Shown: positions 9,064-19,073, counted from the first letter of the stretch. The stretch: 64,000 nt of DNA from Pantoea sp. alder81 (GCF_020179835.1 NZ_JAIUDA010000008.1:62001-126000), one strand, 5' to 3'. The notes: a model not told the origin generated them from the sequence alone. Numbers and translations are program-made.

Positions 9064-10386
9064 TTACAACGATGCCCCCACCGGCGTGCCGCCATGGCGC
9101 GCCTGATACTGCTTCACCATGCGGCCAATCAACAGCGTACCGATCAATCCGCACACTGCCGCGAATGACAACCACACGCCGGGCATCGCTTTATCACCGG
9201 TGGCATGGATCAGGTAGCTTGAAATCGCTGGCGTAAAACCACCAAACAGTGCGGTCGCCAGGCTGTATGCCAGTGAGAAACCGGTGGCACGCACTTCAGC
9301 CGGCATAATTTCCGCCAGATAGACCACCATCGCCCCGTTATAGCTGGCATAAAGGAATGATAACCACAGCTCCGCTTCCACCAGATGCGCAAATGTGGGC
9401 GATCCCACCAGCCAGTGCAACACCGGCCAGGTGGTCAGAATCATCAGAATAGTAAAGGTGATCAGCAGCGGACGGCGTCCAATCCGGTCTGACAGCGAAC
9501 CCATCACCGGCAACCAAATCAGGTTAGAGATGCCGACGAACAGCGTCACCATAAAGCTCTGTTCGTCGCTCATCATCAGTACGGTTTTGCCAAAAGTCGG
9601 TGTGAAAGCGGTGATCATGTAGAACATCACCGTGGTGGTCACCACCATTAGCATCCCCGCCAGCACCAATGCCCAGTTTTCGCCAACCGAGCGCATAATC
9701 TGTCCCATAGAAGGATGCTGCTTGCGCTTGCTGAACGCTTCGGTTTCTTCCAGCATGCGGCGAATCCAAAACAGGAACGGCACAATCATACAACCGACAA
9801 CGAACGGAATACGCCAGCCCCACTCGGTGACCGCATCCTTCGCCAGCAGATGGTTGAGACCGAGACCGAGCAGCGCCGCGAAGATCACTGCAACCTGCTG
9901 GCTACCGGACTGCCAGCTGACGTAAAAACCTTTGCGTCCTTTTGGTGCCACTTCTGACAAATACACCGACACACCGCCAAGCTCCACGCCTGCTGAGAAG
10001 CCCTGCAGCAAACGACCGAGCAGGATCAGAATCGGCGCGGCGGCACCCAATGTGGCGTAGCCAGGAACCAGTGCGATGGTGAGCGTACCCACGGCCATTA
10101 ATCCCAGCGTGAGCAACAGCCCCTTACGGCGACCGTGATGGTCGATGTAGGCACCGAGAATAATTGCGCCGAGTGGACGCATCAGGAAGCCCGCGCCAAA
10201 GGTCATCAGCGTGAGCATCAGGGAAGCAAAGGGGTCATCTCCGGGGAAAAAGGTTTTGGCAATCGCCGTGGCGTAATAGCCAAAAACCATGAAATCGTAC
10301 ATCTCAAGAAAGTTACCGCTGGTAACGCTAAAGATGGTTTTGGCACCGCCTTGCGATGGCTTTTGTAAAGACTGACTCGCGCTCAT
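9064..10386 (-). CDS. MFS transporter, citrate/tricarballylate-proton symporter family
   Basis: A 440-residue, 12-helix major facilitator of the metabolite:H+ symporter family. It closely resembles Salmonella CitA/TcuC in key stretches: [29 protein letters not shown] in loop 2-3, [31 protein letters not shown] and SDRIGRRP in loop 8-9. Substrate is probably citrate or a related di/tricarboxylate, driven by protons. No tcuABR or citrate-lyase genes accompany it, so the physiological substrate is uncertain. It is a monocistronic gene converging on the fimbrial operon. Confidence 0.82.
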   Translation of the reverse strand: MSASQSLQKPSQGGAKTIFSVTSGNFLEMYDFMVFGYYATAIAKTFFPGDDPFASLMLTLMTFGAGFLMRPLGAIILGAYIDHHGRRKGLLLTLGLMAVGTLTIALVPGYATLGAAAPILILLGRLLQGFSAGVELGGVSVYLSEVAPKGRKGFYVSWQSGSQQVAVIFAALLGLGLNHLLAKDAVTEWGWRIPFVVGCMIVPFLFWIRRMLEETEAFSKRKQHPSMGQIMRSVGENWALVLAGMLMVVTTTVMFYMITAFTPTFGKTVLMMSDEQSFMVTLFVGISNLIWLPVMGSLSDRIGRRPLLITFTILMILTTWPVLHWLVGSPTFAHLVEAELWLSFLYASYNGAMVVYLAEIMPAEVRATGFSLAYSLATALFGGFTPAISSYLIHATGDKAMPGVWLSFAAVCGLIGTLLIGRMVKQYQARHGGTPVGASL

Positions 10387-10520
10387 ATTGTCCTTCCTGG
10401 GTTTTTCTTCCGTTGTAGCGGGTTGAGCCAGGAATAGATGTGATCAGCTTCACCATTGCAGTTTACAAAAATAAGACCAAAAGTAACAAAAAATTAACAT
10501 CGACAGCGCGGGCAAATAAA

Positions 10521-10546
10521 AAGGGCCGCTAGTGATAGCGGCCCTT
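10521..10546 (-). terminator. Terminator of exbBD
   Basis: A perfect 10-bp stem (AAGGGCCGCT with AGCGGCCCTT, 6-nt loop), 22 nt after the exbD stop and followed on the minus strand by a T-rich stretch (TTTATTT). Confidence 0.82.
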
Positions 10547-10567
10547 GTGAGCAATCAAACGGGTGAA

Positions 10568-10990
10568 TTACTTCTTCACCGATTCCATGCCCATCAAACC
10601 AATCTTCAGATAACCCGCTTCACGCAATTGATCCATCACGCTCATCAGGGTCTCATAATCCACAGACTTATCCGCCTGGAAGAAGATGGTGGTGTCTTTC
10701 TTGCCTTCGGTCTGCGCCGTCAGCGCATTCACCAGCGTCTCTTTGGTGACCGCATCGTTGCCGATGTAAATCTGCTTATCTTCTTTAATAGACAGATAAA
10801 CCGGTTTTTCCGGACGCGGCTGCGGTGCGCTGGAAGACGCAGGCAGGTTAACGCGCACATCCACCGTGGCTAATGGCGCGGCGACCATAAAGATGATCAG
10901 CAGAACCAGCATGACGTCGATAAACGGCGTCACGTTGATTTCATGCATTTCGCCATCGCCTACCGAGTCATCGTTTAAACGCATCGCCAT
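10568..10990 (-). CDS. exbD: ExbD, energy-transducing subunit of the TonB complex
   Basis: A 140-residue inner-membrane protein with one N-terminal membrane helix and a periplasmic domain. With ExbB it uses the proton gradient to energise TonB for siderophore and cobalamin uptake. The proton-path Asp lies in VTPFIDVMLVLLIIF at residue 25, the position known in E. coli. Start is 5 nt after the exbB stop, so the genes are co-transcribed. The sequence otherwise follows the enterobacterial family, ending KIGLMGMESVKK. Confidence 0.95.
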   Translation of the reverse strand: MAMRLNDDSVGDGEMHEINVTPFIDVMLVLLIIFMVAAPLATVDVRVNLPASSSAPQPRPEKPVYLSIKEDKQIYIGNDAVTKETLVNALTAQTEGKKDTTIFFQADKSVDYETLMSVMDQLREAGYLKIGLMGMESVKK

Positions 10991-10995
10991 AATAC

Positions 10996-11742
10996 TTATC
11001 CTACGCGCAGTTTCTGTGCCGCCGCCGGACGGGTCGCTTCTTTCGCGGTGTCCACATTGCCGAGATCCAGATCGCGGCTCTGCAGCAGCATCACCTGCGC
11101 CGCAACATCACCCAAAGAGGCTTTGTAGCTGGCAATCATGCGTGCGAAGACGTTGTAGATAACAACAGCAGGGATAGCGGCAACCAGACCAATCGCGGTC
11201 GCCAGCAACGCTTCTGCGATGCCCGGCGCAACCACAGCGAGGTTGGTGGTCTGCGTTTTAGCGATACCGATAAAGCTGTTCATGATGCCCCACACGGTAC
11301 CGAACAGACCGATAAAGGGAGCAACAGAACCGATGGTAGCGAGGAAGCCATTCCCGCGACCGGCATGACGGCTGAATGCCGCAACACGACGATCAAGGCG
11401 GAAGCTGGTACGTTCCTTAATACCATCAAGGTCTTCGGCACCCGCTGAGAGTTCCAGCTCGTTCTGCGCATCGTTCAGCAACACCGCACTGTGGCTATTG
11501 CTTTTAAAGCTTTCGGCGGCGCGGTAAGCATCGTTAAGCGAACGCGCTTCGCCCAGCGCTTGCTGCTCGCGTTTCAGGCGACGTTTCGCCCCGCTCAGCT
11601 CAGCAAACTTGCCGAAGAAAATCGCCCAGGTGACAACGGAGGCCAGTAACAGGCCAATCATCACGACTTTTACCACGATATCGGCATGCTGATACATGCC
11701 CCAAACGGAAAGGTCCGTTTGCATCAAATCACTGGCTACCAC
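10996..11742 (-). CDS. exbB: ExbB, proton-channel subunit of the TonB complex
   Basis: A 248-residue inner-membrane protein with three helices (MotA/TolQ/ExbB family) that assembles as the pentameric scaffold around ExbD. The N-terminus after the start (LMQTDLSVWGMYQHADIVVK) and the GLFGTVWGIMNSFIGIA and AEALLATAIGLVAAIPAVV helices are nearly identical to E. coli. The GTG start at 11742 is supported by GGAG 7 nt upstream. A Fur-like inverted repeat lies about 75-95 bp upstream, consistent with iron regulation. In E. coli, metC is the next divergent gene; here a TRAP cassette intervenes. Confidence 0.95.
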   Translation of the reverse strand: MVASDLMQTDLSVWGMYQHADIVVKVVMIGLLLASVVTWAIFFGKFAELSGAKRRLKREQQALGEARSLNDAYRAAESFKSNSHSAVLLNDAQNELELSAGAEDLDGIKERTSFRLDRRVAAFSRHAGRGNGFLATIGSVAPFIGLFGTVWGIMNSFIGIAKTQTTNLAVVAPGIAEALLATAIGLVAAIPAVVIYNVFARMIASYKASLGDVAAQVMLLQSRDLDLGNVDTAKEATRPAAAQKLRVG

Positions 11743-11813
11743 GCTGCGTCTCCAACTTCTGTTGCACAGTTCACGATTGAAGCGCGGATCATAGCAAAAA
11801 AATTGACCGAAGT

Positions 11814-11834
11814 GATAGTAGTTCTCATTACTAT
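11814..11834 (-). promoter_or_regulatory. Possible Fur box for exbBD
   Basis: The site contains a perfect inverted repeat ATAGTA/TACTAT around an 8-nt centre and matches about 12 of 19 positions of the GATAATGATAATCATTATC consensus. Its position before exbB fits known Fur control of this operon in E. coli. Confidence 0.42.
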
Positions 11835-11949
11835 TTACAAACGATTAATGCCTCAATTTCCAACAATCTATGGGGGTTTTATGGATACGGTAGCTGATGT
11901 TTTACAAATGTGACCTTAATTGAAAATTTATTAAAACATCGTTTCAAAA

Positions 11950-11965
11950 TGTGACGCGTTTCATT
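11950..11965 (+). promoter_or_regulatory. Possible CRP-like site before dctP
   Basis: TGTGA-cgcgtt-TCATT has a perfect left half and a partial right half of the CRP consensus TGTGA-N6-TCACA, 113 bp before the TRAP operon start. A second AAATGTGAC lies 41 bp upstream. Catabolite control of a carbon-source transporter is plausible but not shown. Confidence 0.3.
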
Positions 11966-12077
11966 CAATCAACATTTGACCACTTTTTCGCCAGCGCAAT
12001 TTCACTATTCTGAGCCAGCCCTTCCCGATTGTGGTGTGCCTTACACCTCTGATGATCATCAAGCTGGAGCAATAATA

Positions 12078-13052
12078 ATGACACCTAAAAAACGACTCAC
12101 GATTGCAATCTCTTCTCTGGTTATGCTGCTGGCGAGTAGCGCTCATGCCAAAGTGTTAAAAGTCGCGGAAGTTCAGCCCGCCGGTTATCCCACCGTGGTT
12201 GCTCTGCAACATATGGGCGATAAGTTGAAAGAGGCGACACAAGGACGACTTGAGCTGAAGGTGTATGCCGGGGGCGTGCTGGGCGATGAGGATCAAACGT
12301 TGCAACAGGTTCAGCTTGGCGCGATTGATATGATTCGCGTCTCGCTAGCCCCTGTTACCACCATCGCCCCTGAAACCAGTGTGCTTACCCTGCCCTATGT
12401 GTTCCGCGATGAAGACCACATGCACAAAGTGCTGGATGGCGATGTCGGCAAACAGATTGTTGAGAAATTTGATAACGATCCCCGCACGCGCATGGTGTTC
12501 CTCGGCTGGACCGACGCGGGCACACGCAACATGATCACCAAAAAACCCATCACCAAACCCGAAGATTTGCAGGGAATGAAAATTCGCGTGCAAAACAGTG
12601 CCATCTCACTCGCCACCCTGAAAGCCATGGGTGCCAATCCTGTGGCAATGGGCGTCAGCGAAGTGTTTAGCGCCATGCAAACCGGCGTGGTGGACGGCAC
12701 AGAGAATAATCCACCGACTTTTGTCGCCCACAATTACCTGCCCGTGGCGAAGTATTACACCCTGAGTGGCCACTTTATTCAGCCGGAGATGATCCTGTTC
12801 TCCAAAGCCTCATGGGGGCGGCTCTCTGCTGAAGACCAGGCGCTGCTGAAGAAACTCGGCAAAGAAGCGCAGGACGAAGAGCGCCAGTTGTGGGCCACTT
12901 ACACCGCGCAGTCGGTGGAGAAAATGAAAGCCGGTGGCGTGACATTCCAGGACACCAACCGTGACTACTTTATGAAAGCCACACAGCCGGTGCGCGACCA
13001 GTTTGGTGGCAATTATCAGGATCTGATGAAACAGATTGCTGATGTGAAATAA
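12078..13052 (+). CDS. TRAP transporter substrate-binding protein (DctP family)
   Basis: A 324-residue periplasmic solute-binding protein of a tripartite ATP-independent transporter. The signal peptide ends at SSAHA. The family fold shows in GYPTVVALQHMGDKLKEAT, the LQGMKIRVQNS segment (the Arg usually pairs with the substrate carboxylate) and VDGTENNPPTFV. Related binding proteins take C4-dicarboxylates, sugar acids or keto acids; the ligand cannot be read here. The ATG at 12078 is chosen for GGAG 8 nt upstream; an upstream in-frame ATG at 11976 would add a non-secretory extension. It is the first gene of dctPQM. Confidence 0.88.
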   Translation: MTPKKRLTIAISSLVMLLASSAHAKVLKVAEVQPAGYPTVVALQHMGDKLKEATQGRLELKVYAGGVLGDEDQTLQQVQLGAIDMIRVSLAPVTTIAPETSVLTLPYVFRDEDHMHKVLDGDVGKQIVEKFDNDPRTRMVFLGWTDAGTRNMITKKPITKPEDLQGMKIRVQNSAISLATLKAMGANPVAMGVSEVFSAMQTGVVDGTENNPPTFVAHNYLPVAKYYTLSGHFIQPEMILFSKASWGRLSAEDQALLKKLGKEAQDEERQLWATYTAQSVEKMKAGGVTFQDTNRDYFMKATQPVRDQFGGNYQDLMKQIADVK

Positions 13053-13101
13053 CCCCCTCAGCGCCGCGCGACCGCGTGGCGCCTTGCTCAGGTAACGAAG
13101 C

Positions 13102-13608
13102 ATGAATGCATATTCCCGTTTGATGGATGGGCTCTATCTGTTGTGCATGGGCATTGCCGCGGTAGCGCTGTTAATTATGGTCACGGTGATACCGATCGGT
13201 ATTTTTGCGCGCTATGTGCTGAACGGGGCCCTGTCATGGCCAGAACCGGTCGCCATTGTTTGCATGATCATCTTTACCTTTATTGGTGCGCCCGTCGGGC
13301 TGCGGGCCGGCACACATATTTGTGTCTCCATGGTGACGGATCGCCTGTCCGAAGCAGGGCAAAAATGGGCGCAACGGCTGTGTAACCTGCTACTGATCGC
13401 GGTGTGCTTAATCCTGCTGCAGGCCAGCTACAGCTTGTGCGAGGCCATGTGGGTTCAACCACTGGCGGCCTTACCCTCCGTGACGTATGGGGAGATGTAC
13501 CTGCCCATTCCCATCGGCGCGCTGTTTACGCTGCTGTTTGTGATCGAGCGAATACTGAATGGCGATCAAAGCCAGCGTCCGCTGGTGACGCTTGGCGGCA
13601 CACACTAA
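13102..13608 (+). CDS. TRAP transporter small permease (DctQ family)
   Basis: A 168-residue membrane protein with four predicted helices, the small subunit of the TRAP transporter. Characteristic features are the FARYVLNGALSWPEPVAIVCMI segment, here read as helix 2 with its conserved Arg, Trp and Glu, and the following GAPVGLRAGTHI loop. It lies 49 nt after dctP and 15 nt before dctM, so the three are one operon. It pairs with DctM to move the substrate with sodium ions. Confidence 0.88.
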   Translation: MNAYSRLMDGLYLLCMGIAAVALLIMVTVIPIGIFARYVLNGALSWPEPVAIVCMIIFTFIGAPVGLRAGTHICVSMVTDRLSEAGQKWAQRLCNLLLIAVCLILLQASYSLCEAMWVQPLAALPSVTYGEMYLPIPIGALFTLLFVIERILNGDQSQRPLVTLGGTH

Positions 13609-13623
13609 ATTCGGAGCACTAAA

Positions 13624-14910
13624 ATGGATGCTTTCATTCTGGTAGGTAGTTTGGTGTTGCTGCTGTTGGTCGGCTTTCCAGTGGCCTTTGCCGTGGGATT
13701 TGCCGCCTTTATTGGTGCCTGGTGGATTGATTTGCCACTGGAAGCCGTGGTGATTCAGGTCACCAACGGCGTTAACAAATTCTCACTCCTCACCATTCCA
13801 TTCTTCATTTTGGCCGGGGCGATCATGGCCGAGGGAGGGATTGCCCGACGCCTGGTGAACTTTGCCTATATCTTCGTCGGTTTTATCCGCGGGGGATTGT
13901 CGTTGGTGAACATCGTGGCATCGACATTTTTTGGCGCGATTTCGGGATCGTCAGTGGCCGATACCGCCTCGATCGGATCGGTCATGATCCCGCAAATGGA
14001 ACAGAAAGGTTACCCGCGTGATTTCGCCGCTGCCGTGACTGCCAGCGGTTCAGTGCAGGCGGTATTAACGCCGCCCAGCCATAACTCCGTTATCTACTCG
14101 CTGGCCACCGGTGGCGTCGTCACCATATCCTCCTTGTTTGTCGCAGGCATTATTCCGGGGCTGCTACTGGGATTCTGTCTGATGGTGATGTGCCTGGCGT
14201 TCGCACGACAACGTGGTTATCCCAAAGGTGAAGTAATTCCACTGCGTCAGGCCGTGAAAATTTTCTTCGATGCGTTCTGGGGACTCTTCACCATCTTCAT
14301 TATTTTGGGGGGCATACTTTCCGGCATCTTTACCGCTTCGGAATCCGCTGCGATTGCCTGCCTGTGGGCATTTTTTGTCACGATGTTTATCTATCGCGAT
14401 TTCAAATGGAATCAGCTGCATATCCTGGTGTTTCGTACCATCAAAACCGTCACCATTGTGATGGTGTTGATTGCCTTTGCGGCGGGCTTTGGCGCGGTGA
14501 TGACCTTTATGCAATTGCCGACCATGATCACCGATGCCTTCACCAGCTTCTCTGATAACAAATACGTGATTCTGATGTGCATCAACGTCCTGCTGCTGGT
14601 GATCGGCACCTTGATGGACATGGCGCCTATCATTCTGATTTTAACCCCCGTCCTGCTGCCCGTTGCCACCAGCCTGGGCATCGATCCTGTGCACTTTGGC
14701 ATGATCATGATGACCAACCTCGGTATCGGCCTGATCACCCCGCCAGTAGGTACCGTACTTTTCGTTGCCAGCGCTGTCAGTAAGCAGAAAATTGAGCAGG
14801 TGGTCACAGCCATGCTGCCCTTCTACGTGACGCTGTTTTTCATCCTGATGCTGATCACTTACATCCCCGCGCTGTCGCTGTGGTTGCCGCATGTGATGGG
14901 TGTGATGTAA
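13624..14910 (+). CDS. TRAP transporter large permease (DctM family)
   Basis: A 428-residue membrane protein of about 12 helices, the sodium-coupled transport subunit. It has family signatures GVNKFSLLTIPFFILAGAIM, GAISGSSVADTASIGSVMIP and, in the second half, LMDMAPIILILTPVLLPVA and TNLGIGLITPPVGTVLF. Start ATG has GGAG 7 nt upstream. With dctP and dctQ it is a complete transporter inserted between exbB and metC. No catabolic enzyme is attached, so the substrate stays unknown. Confidence 0.9.
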   Translation: MDAFILVGSLVLLLLVGFPVAFAVGFAAFIGAWWIDLPLEAVVIQVTNGVNKFSLLTIPFFILAGAIMAEGGIARRLVNFAYIFVGFIRGGLSLVNIVASTFFGAISGSSVADTASIGSVMIPQMEQKGYPRDFAAAVTASGSVQAVLTPPSHNSVIYSLATGGVVTISSLFVAGIIPGLLLGFCLMVMCLAFARQRGYPKGEVIPLRQAVKIFFDAFWGLFTIFIILGGILSGIFTASESAAIACLWAFFVTMFIYRDFKWNQLHILVFRTIKTVTIVMVLIAFAAGFGAVMTFMQLPTMITDAFTSFSDNKYVILMCINVLLLVIGTLMDMAPIILILTPVLLPVATSLGIDPVHFGMIMMTNLGIGLITPPVGTVLFVASAVSKQKIEQVVTAMLPFYVTLFFILMLITYIPALSLWLPHVMGVM

Positions 14911-14954
14911 CGCGAAATCGCAGGGACGCGCTTTTGCCCAATCAATTCATCGAC

Positions 14955-14982
14955 TGACTCTGATAATCCGCAATCAGGGTCA
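14955..14982 (+). terminator. Hairpin after the TRAP operon
   Basis: TGACTCTGAT and ATCAGGGTCA form a 10-bp stem with one G-T pair, 44 nt after the dctM stop. No T run follows, so termination would be weak or Rho-assisted. Confidence 0.35.
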
Positions 14983-15043
14983 ACCCACTGCAGTATTTCG
15001 TGGTAACGTGAATGTTTTGTGGTAAGTGTCAGGAAAGGCAGTG

Positions 15044-16234
15044 ATGGCAACGAATAAAATTGATACCACGCTGGTTAGCGCGGGACGAAGCAAACGTTAC
15101 ACTCAGGGCTCAGTTAACAGCGTCATTCAACGCGCATCTTCACTGGTTTTTGACACGGTTGCTGACAAAAAACGGGCGACTGCGGGCCGTGCATCGGGCG
15201 AGCTTTTTTATGGCCGCCGTGGCACCCTCACCCACTTCTCGCTGCAAGACGCCATGACCGAACTGGAAGGCGGCGCGGGTTGCGCGCTTTATCCGTGCGG
15301 CGCGGCAGCGGTATCCAATGCGATTATCTCCTTTGTCGAAGCGGGCGATCACATTCTGGTGAGCGGCGCAGTCTATGAACCGACGCAGGATTTCTGCACC
15401 AAAATTCTCAGTAAGCTGAATGTCTCCACCACGTTCTTTGATCACTGCATCGGCAGCGAAATCAGTGAGCTGATTCAGCCGAACACGCGCGTGGTGTTCC
15501 TCGAATCTCCTGCTTCCATCACCATGGAAGTACAGGACATTCCCGCCATCGTCGCCGCCGTGCGCGCGAAAGCGCCCGACGCGATCATTATGATCGATAA
15601 TACCTGGGCCGCGGGCGTGTTGTTTAACGCGCTGGAGCATGGCATCGATATTTCGATTCAGGCAGGCACCAAATACATTATTGGTCACAGCGATGCGATG
15701 ATTGGCACGGCCGTCGCCAATGAGCGTTGCTGGCCGCAGCTGCGTGAAAATTCATATTTGATGGGCCAGATGGTGGATGCCGATACGGCGTACATGGCCA
15801 GTCGCGGCTTGCGCACGCTGGGTACACGTTTGCGCCAGCATGAAGAGAGCGGTTTGCAGGTTGCCGAATGGCTGGCTGCACAACCGGAAGTCGCGCGCGT
15901 CAATCATCCGGCACTGGCTCAGAGCAAAGGCCATGAATTCTGGCAGCGTGATTTCAACGGCAGTAGCGGACTGTTTTCCTTCATCCTGCATGAAAAACTC
16001 AGCCGTGAGCAGTTGGCTAATTACCTCGATCACTTCCACCATTTCAGCATGGCCTATTCATGGGGCGGCTATGAATCCTTGATTCTGGCCAACCAGCCGG
16101 AAGAACTGGCGGAAATTCGCCCGGCGGGCGGCGTCGATTTCGACGGCACGCTGGTGCGTTTGCATATTGGTCTGGAGCATGTCGATGACCTGCTGAATGA
16201 CCTGAAAGCGGGCTTTGCGCGCTTAAAGCAGTAA
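15044..16234 (+). CDS. metC: Cystathionine beta-lyase
   Basis: A PLP enzyme of 396 residues that cleaves cystathionine to homocysteine, pyruvate and ammonia in methionine synthesis. It belongs to the Cys/Met-metabolism fold-type I family and follows E. coli MetC closely ([41 protein letters not shown]). The PLP Lys is K210 in [12 protein letters not shown]. The ATG at 15044 is chosen because AGGAAAG precedes it; a GTG 18 nt upstream is less likely. No clear MetJ box was recognised in the 130 bp upstream. Confidence 0.95.
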   Translation: MATNKIDTTLVSAGRSKRYTQGSVNSVIQRASSLVFDTVADKKRATAGRASGELFYGRRGTLTHFSLQDAMTELEGGAGCALYPCGAAAVSNAIISFVEAGDHILVSGAVYEPTQDFCTKILSKLNVSTTFFDHCIGSEISELIQPNTRVVFLESPASITMEVQDIPAIVAAVRAKAPDAIIMIDNTWAAGVLFNALEHGIDISIQAGTKYIIGHSDAMIGTAVANERCWPQLRENSYLMGQMVDADTAYMASRGLRTLGTRLRQHEESGLQVAEWLAAQPEVARVNHPALAQSKGHEFWQRDFNGSSGLFSFILHEKLSREQLANYLDHFHHFSMAYSWGGYESLILANQPEELAEIRPAGGVDFDGTLVRLHIGLEHVDDLLNDLKAGFARLKQ

Positions 16235-16339
16235 ATATCTAAACAAAAGCTAAACCATTTCGTGCCGCATCGGTGAGATCAACGTCTACGGTGCCACAGA
16301 TGGTTAAAATAGAATCCTTGTGACTCGATGGGATAGCAG

Positions 16340-16999
16340 ATGGGTGTTTTACATGAGATTGTCCACGCGCTCTGGCATCAGGATTTTGCCGCGCTGGCCA
16401 ATCCGGATGTCGTGTGGGTTGTCTACGCCGTAATGTTTTTGACGCTGTTTCTGGAAAACGGTTTGTTGCCCGCCTCTTTTCTACCGGGTGACAGCCTGCT
16501 GCTGCTCGCGGGTGCCATGATTGCCAAAGGCGTGATGGATTTCGTGCCCACCATGGTGATTCTGACCACCGCCGCCAGTCTGGGCTGCTGGCTGAGTTAT
16601 TTGCAGGGCCGATGGCTGGGCAACACGCGGTTGGTGAAAAGCTGGTTGATGCATTTGCCGGCGCAATATCATCAGCGCGCCTGGAATCTGTTTAACCGCC
16701 ACGGTCTGATGGCGCTGCTGGTCGGGCGTTTTCTGGCGTTCGTTCGCACGCTGCTGCCGACCATGGCAGGCATTTCAGGTTTACAGAACGGTCGCTTCCA
16801 GCTGTTCAACTGGCTGAGCGGCGCACTGTGGGTTGGGATTGTGGTCGCTATGGGGTATGGCATCAGCCAGGTACCGTTTATCAAGCGCCATGAAGATCAG
16901 GTGATGGCGGTGCTGATGGTGCTGCCGATGGTGTTGCTGTTTGTCGGTCTGACCGGCAGCATCGTCGTGATCTGGAAAAAACGTCGCCAGAAAATCTGA
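16340..16999 (+). CDS. yghB: DedA-family membrane protein YghB
   Basis: A 219-residue inner-membrane protein of the DedA/SNARE-associated family. In E. coli, YghB and YqjA are partly redundant proteins needed for cell division, Tat export and alkaline or membrane-stress tolerance, and DedA members act in lipid-carrier recycling. Conserved pieces are [20 protein letters not shown], the acidic/Arg motif region [19 protein letters not shown] and [10 protein letters not shown]. It sits after metC as in E. coli and ends directly against the convergent yqhC (adjacent nucleotides 16999/17000). Confidence 0.92.
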   Translation: MGVLHEIVHALWHQDFAALANPDVVWVVYAVMFLTLFLENGLLPASFLPGDSLLLLAGAMIAKGVMDFVPTMVILTTAASLGCWLSYLQGRWLGNTRLVKSWLMHLPAQYHQRAWNLFNRHGLMALLVGRFLAFVRTLLPTMAGISGLQNGRFQLFNWLSGALWVGIVVAMGYGISQVPFIKRHEDQVMAVLMVLPMVLLFVGLTGSIVVIWKKRRQKI

Positions 17000-17911
17000 T
17001 TAAGACGCGGCGTCAAACGGCAACGTTTGGCGCACGCGGCTGGCTTCCTCTCCCGGCGTCACGCCGAAATAGCGTTTAAACTCCCGCGAAAACTGCGAAG
17101 GACTCTCATAGCCCACGCGCACCGCTGCCGCACTGGCTTTCATCCCATCCTGTAACATCATCAACCGCGCCTGATGCAGACGATAACGCTTGAGGTATTG
17201 CAGCGGCGAGGTTTGGGTCACGGCTTTGAAGTTGTGATGGAACGCCGAAACGCTCATGTTCACTTCGGCGGCCAGCATATCGACGCTGAGGCTTTCGGCG
17301 AAATGGCTTTCGATACGGCGCAAGGCGCGCGCAATCTGGCTGAACTGCGTCTGACGGTTAACCAGCGACAGCAGCGCGCCGCCAATCGGGCCGGTGAGCA
17401 CATAGTAGATAATCTCACGCACCAGCTGTGGACCGAGTACGCGCGCATCACGCGGATGGCTCATCGCATCCAGCAAACGCTCGGCGGCACACAGCATCTC
17501 TTCACTCATAAACGCCGAATGGATACCGGACGTGTGCAACTGCGGCTGAAATTGCTCGTCGTCGCCGATATCCATCAACAGGTCCTGCAAGCTGGCAATA
17601 TCCACGCTCAGGCACATGCCCGCCAGTGGCTCTTCCAGGGTGGCTTCGGTTTCGCATTCCACCGGCAGCGGCACCGTCAGCATCAAATACTTAGTGGCGT
17701 CGTAATGAAACACCGTGCTGCCGAGATAACCGGTTTTACGCCCCTGAAAGAGAATCACGATGCCCGGCTGATACATCATTGGCGTGCGCGGCAGCGTTTC
17801 GCAGGCGTAGATCAGCTTGACGTTTTCCACGGCGCACAACGGCTTACGCACATCGTTCATTAGCGCGGTCACGCGCTGCGCCAGCTGGCGGCAAAGGGCA
17901 TCGTTCGGCAT
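17000..17911 (-). CDS. yqhC: AraC-family regulator YqhC
   Basis: A 303-residue transcription activator with an N-terminal AraC_N-type sensing domain ([20 protein letters not shown]) and a C-terminal double helix-turn-helix ([26 protein letters not shown], then [23 protein letters not shown]). In E. coli YqhC senses aldehydes and activates yqhD-dkgA. Here it is divergent from dkgA alone, 205 bp apart; yqhD is absent from this place. Direct repeats ATCAGGCAAG/ATTCAGGCAG lie in the intergenic region and are possible binding half-sites. Confidence 0.88.
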   Translation of the reverse strand: MPNDALCRQLAQRVTALMNDVRKPLCAVENVKLIYACETLPRTPMMYQPGIVILFQGRKTGYLGSTVFHYDATKYLMLTVPLPVECETEATLEEPLAGMCLSVDIASLQDLLMDIGDDEQFQPQLHTSGIHSAFMSEEMLCAAERLLDAMSHPRDARVLGPQLVREIIYYVLTGPIGGALLSLVNRQTQFSQIARALRRIESHFAESLSVDMLAAEVNMSVSAFHHNFKAVTQTSPLQYLKRYRLHQARLMMLQDGMKASAAAVRVGYESPSQFSREFKRYFGVTPGEEASRVRQTLPFDAAS

Positions 17912-18116
17912 GCATCTCTCTCAGGCAGCAAAAAAATCAGTGTGCCGTAATGCTGCTCAAAGCTCCACCCTTCAGCAGAATCAGGCAAGATTCAGGCAGA
18001 AATGACCAGGGTAAAATTGCGATGCGATTGCCACAATGATCCTGCGGTTGAGTTTGTTGACTAGACTTAACCACAGCGCTTTTTCGGTAAGTCACTGCGA
18101 CAGATAAGGAGCAACA

Positions 18117-18944
18117 ATGGCAGAGCAACCCATTATCAAACTGCACGACGGCAATATGATGCCGCAGATCGGACTCGGTGTGTGGCAGGCGAGCATTGAG
18201 GATGCCCGTAACGCGATTGTGGAAGCATTGAAAGTCGGATATCGCTCCATCGATACCGCCGCTATCTACAAAAATGAGGAAGCGGTCGGCCAGGCGCTGC
18301 AGGACACCGATGTCGCACGCGAGGACATTTTCATCACCACTAAACTGTGGAATGACGACCAGCAGAACGGCCAGCAGGCGATCGAAACCAGTTTGAAGAA
18401 GCTGCAACTGGAGAGTGTCGATCTCTATCTGATGCACTGGCCGTGCCCTGAGAAAGATCATTACGTTGAAGCCTGGAAGAAGATGATTGAGCTGCAGCAA
18501 CAGGGCTTAACCAAGAGCATCGGCGTCTGTAACTTCCATGAAGCGCACCTCAAACGTCTGATCGATGAGACTGGCGTGTCGCCGGTGGTGAACCAGATTG
18601 AGCTGCATCCGATGCTGCAACAGCGCACCCTGCACGCCTGGAATGCGCTGCATCAGATTCAAACCGAATCCTGGAGCCCGCTGGCACAAGGCGGTAAAGG
18701 GGTATTCGATCAGGAAATCATCCGCGAACTGGCGAAGAAGTATGGCAAAACGCCGGCACAAATTGTGATTCGCTGGCATCTGGATAGCGGACTGGTAGTG
18801 ATTCCAAAATCTGTCACCCCGGAACGCATTCGCGAGAACTTCCAGGTGTTTGACTTCAGGCTGGAAAAAACCGAGATCAGCGAGATTACTAAGCTGGATA
18901 AGGGAAATCGTTTGGGGCCGGATCCGGAGAAGTTTAACGGTTGA
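18117..18944 (+). CDS. dkgA: 2,5-diketo-D-gluconate/methylglyoxal reductase, aldo-keto reductase
   Basis: An NADPH-dependent aldo-keto reductase of 275 residues (AKR5C type) that reduces 2,5-diketogluconate and small toxic aldehydes such as methylglyoxal. The catalytic tetrad is visible: D46 and Y51 in SIDTAAIYKNEE, K76 in FITTKLW and H107 in LMHWP. The cofactor pocket segment VIPKSVTPERIREN is near the C-terminus. AAGGAG precedes the ATG by 6 nt. It is transcribed away from yqhC and ends at the palindrome-based terminator at 19074-19101. Confidence 0.93.
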   Translation: MAEQPIIKLHDGNMMPQIGLGVWQASIEDARNAIVEALKVGYRSIDTAAIYKNEEAVGQALQDTDVAREDIFITTKLWNDDQQNGQQAIETSLKKLQLESVDLYLMHWPCPEKDHYVEAWKKMIELQQQGLTKSIGVCNFHEAHLKRLIDETGVSPVVNQIELHPMLQQRTLHAWNALHQIQTESWSPLAQGGKGVFDQEIIRELAKKYGKTPAQIVIRWHLDSGLVVIPKSVTPERIRENFQVFDFRLEKTEISEITKLDKGNRLGPDPEKFNG

Positions 18945-19025
18945 GTCGGCATAGTTTAACCGCCTGCGGGTACAGCTCACGCGTGCTCGCCAACATTGGC
19001 GTGATAATGACTGTGCGGTCATGTG

Positions 19026-19054
19026 CCAGTCGCCTTTAATGAATGGCGACCTGG
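19026..19054. repeat. REP-like palindrome (GTCGCC type)
   Basis: CCAGTCGCC and GGCGACCTGG form a 9-10 bp imperfect stem with one bulge. The core TCGCC...GGCGA recurs at 28473-28490 and 29636-29655, always between genes and always near a GGTGCGCA palindrome. Confidence 0.6.
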
Positions 19055-19073
19055 CAATTTGACGATATCTTGT

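Larger units (their letters stand above)
11743..12077. other. Divergent control region between exbB and the TRAP operon
   Basis: 335 bp without a gene. It holds a Fur-like site for exbB (11814-11834). AAATGTGAC occurs twice (11906-11914 and 11947-11955); the second continues as TGTGA-N6-TCATT and may be a CRP-like site for dctP. The region is AT-rich and no terminator is visible. Confidence 0.5.

Noticed and set aside
15000..15043. MetJ operator before metC
   Set aside because: No pair of AGACGTCT-like boxes was found upstream of metC.
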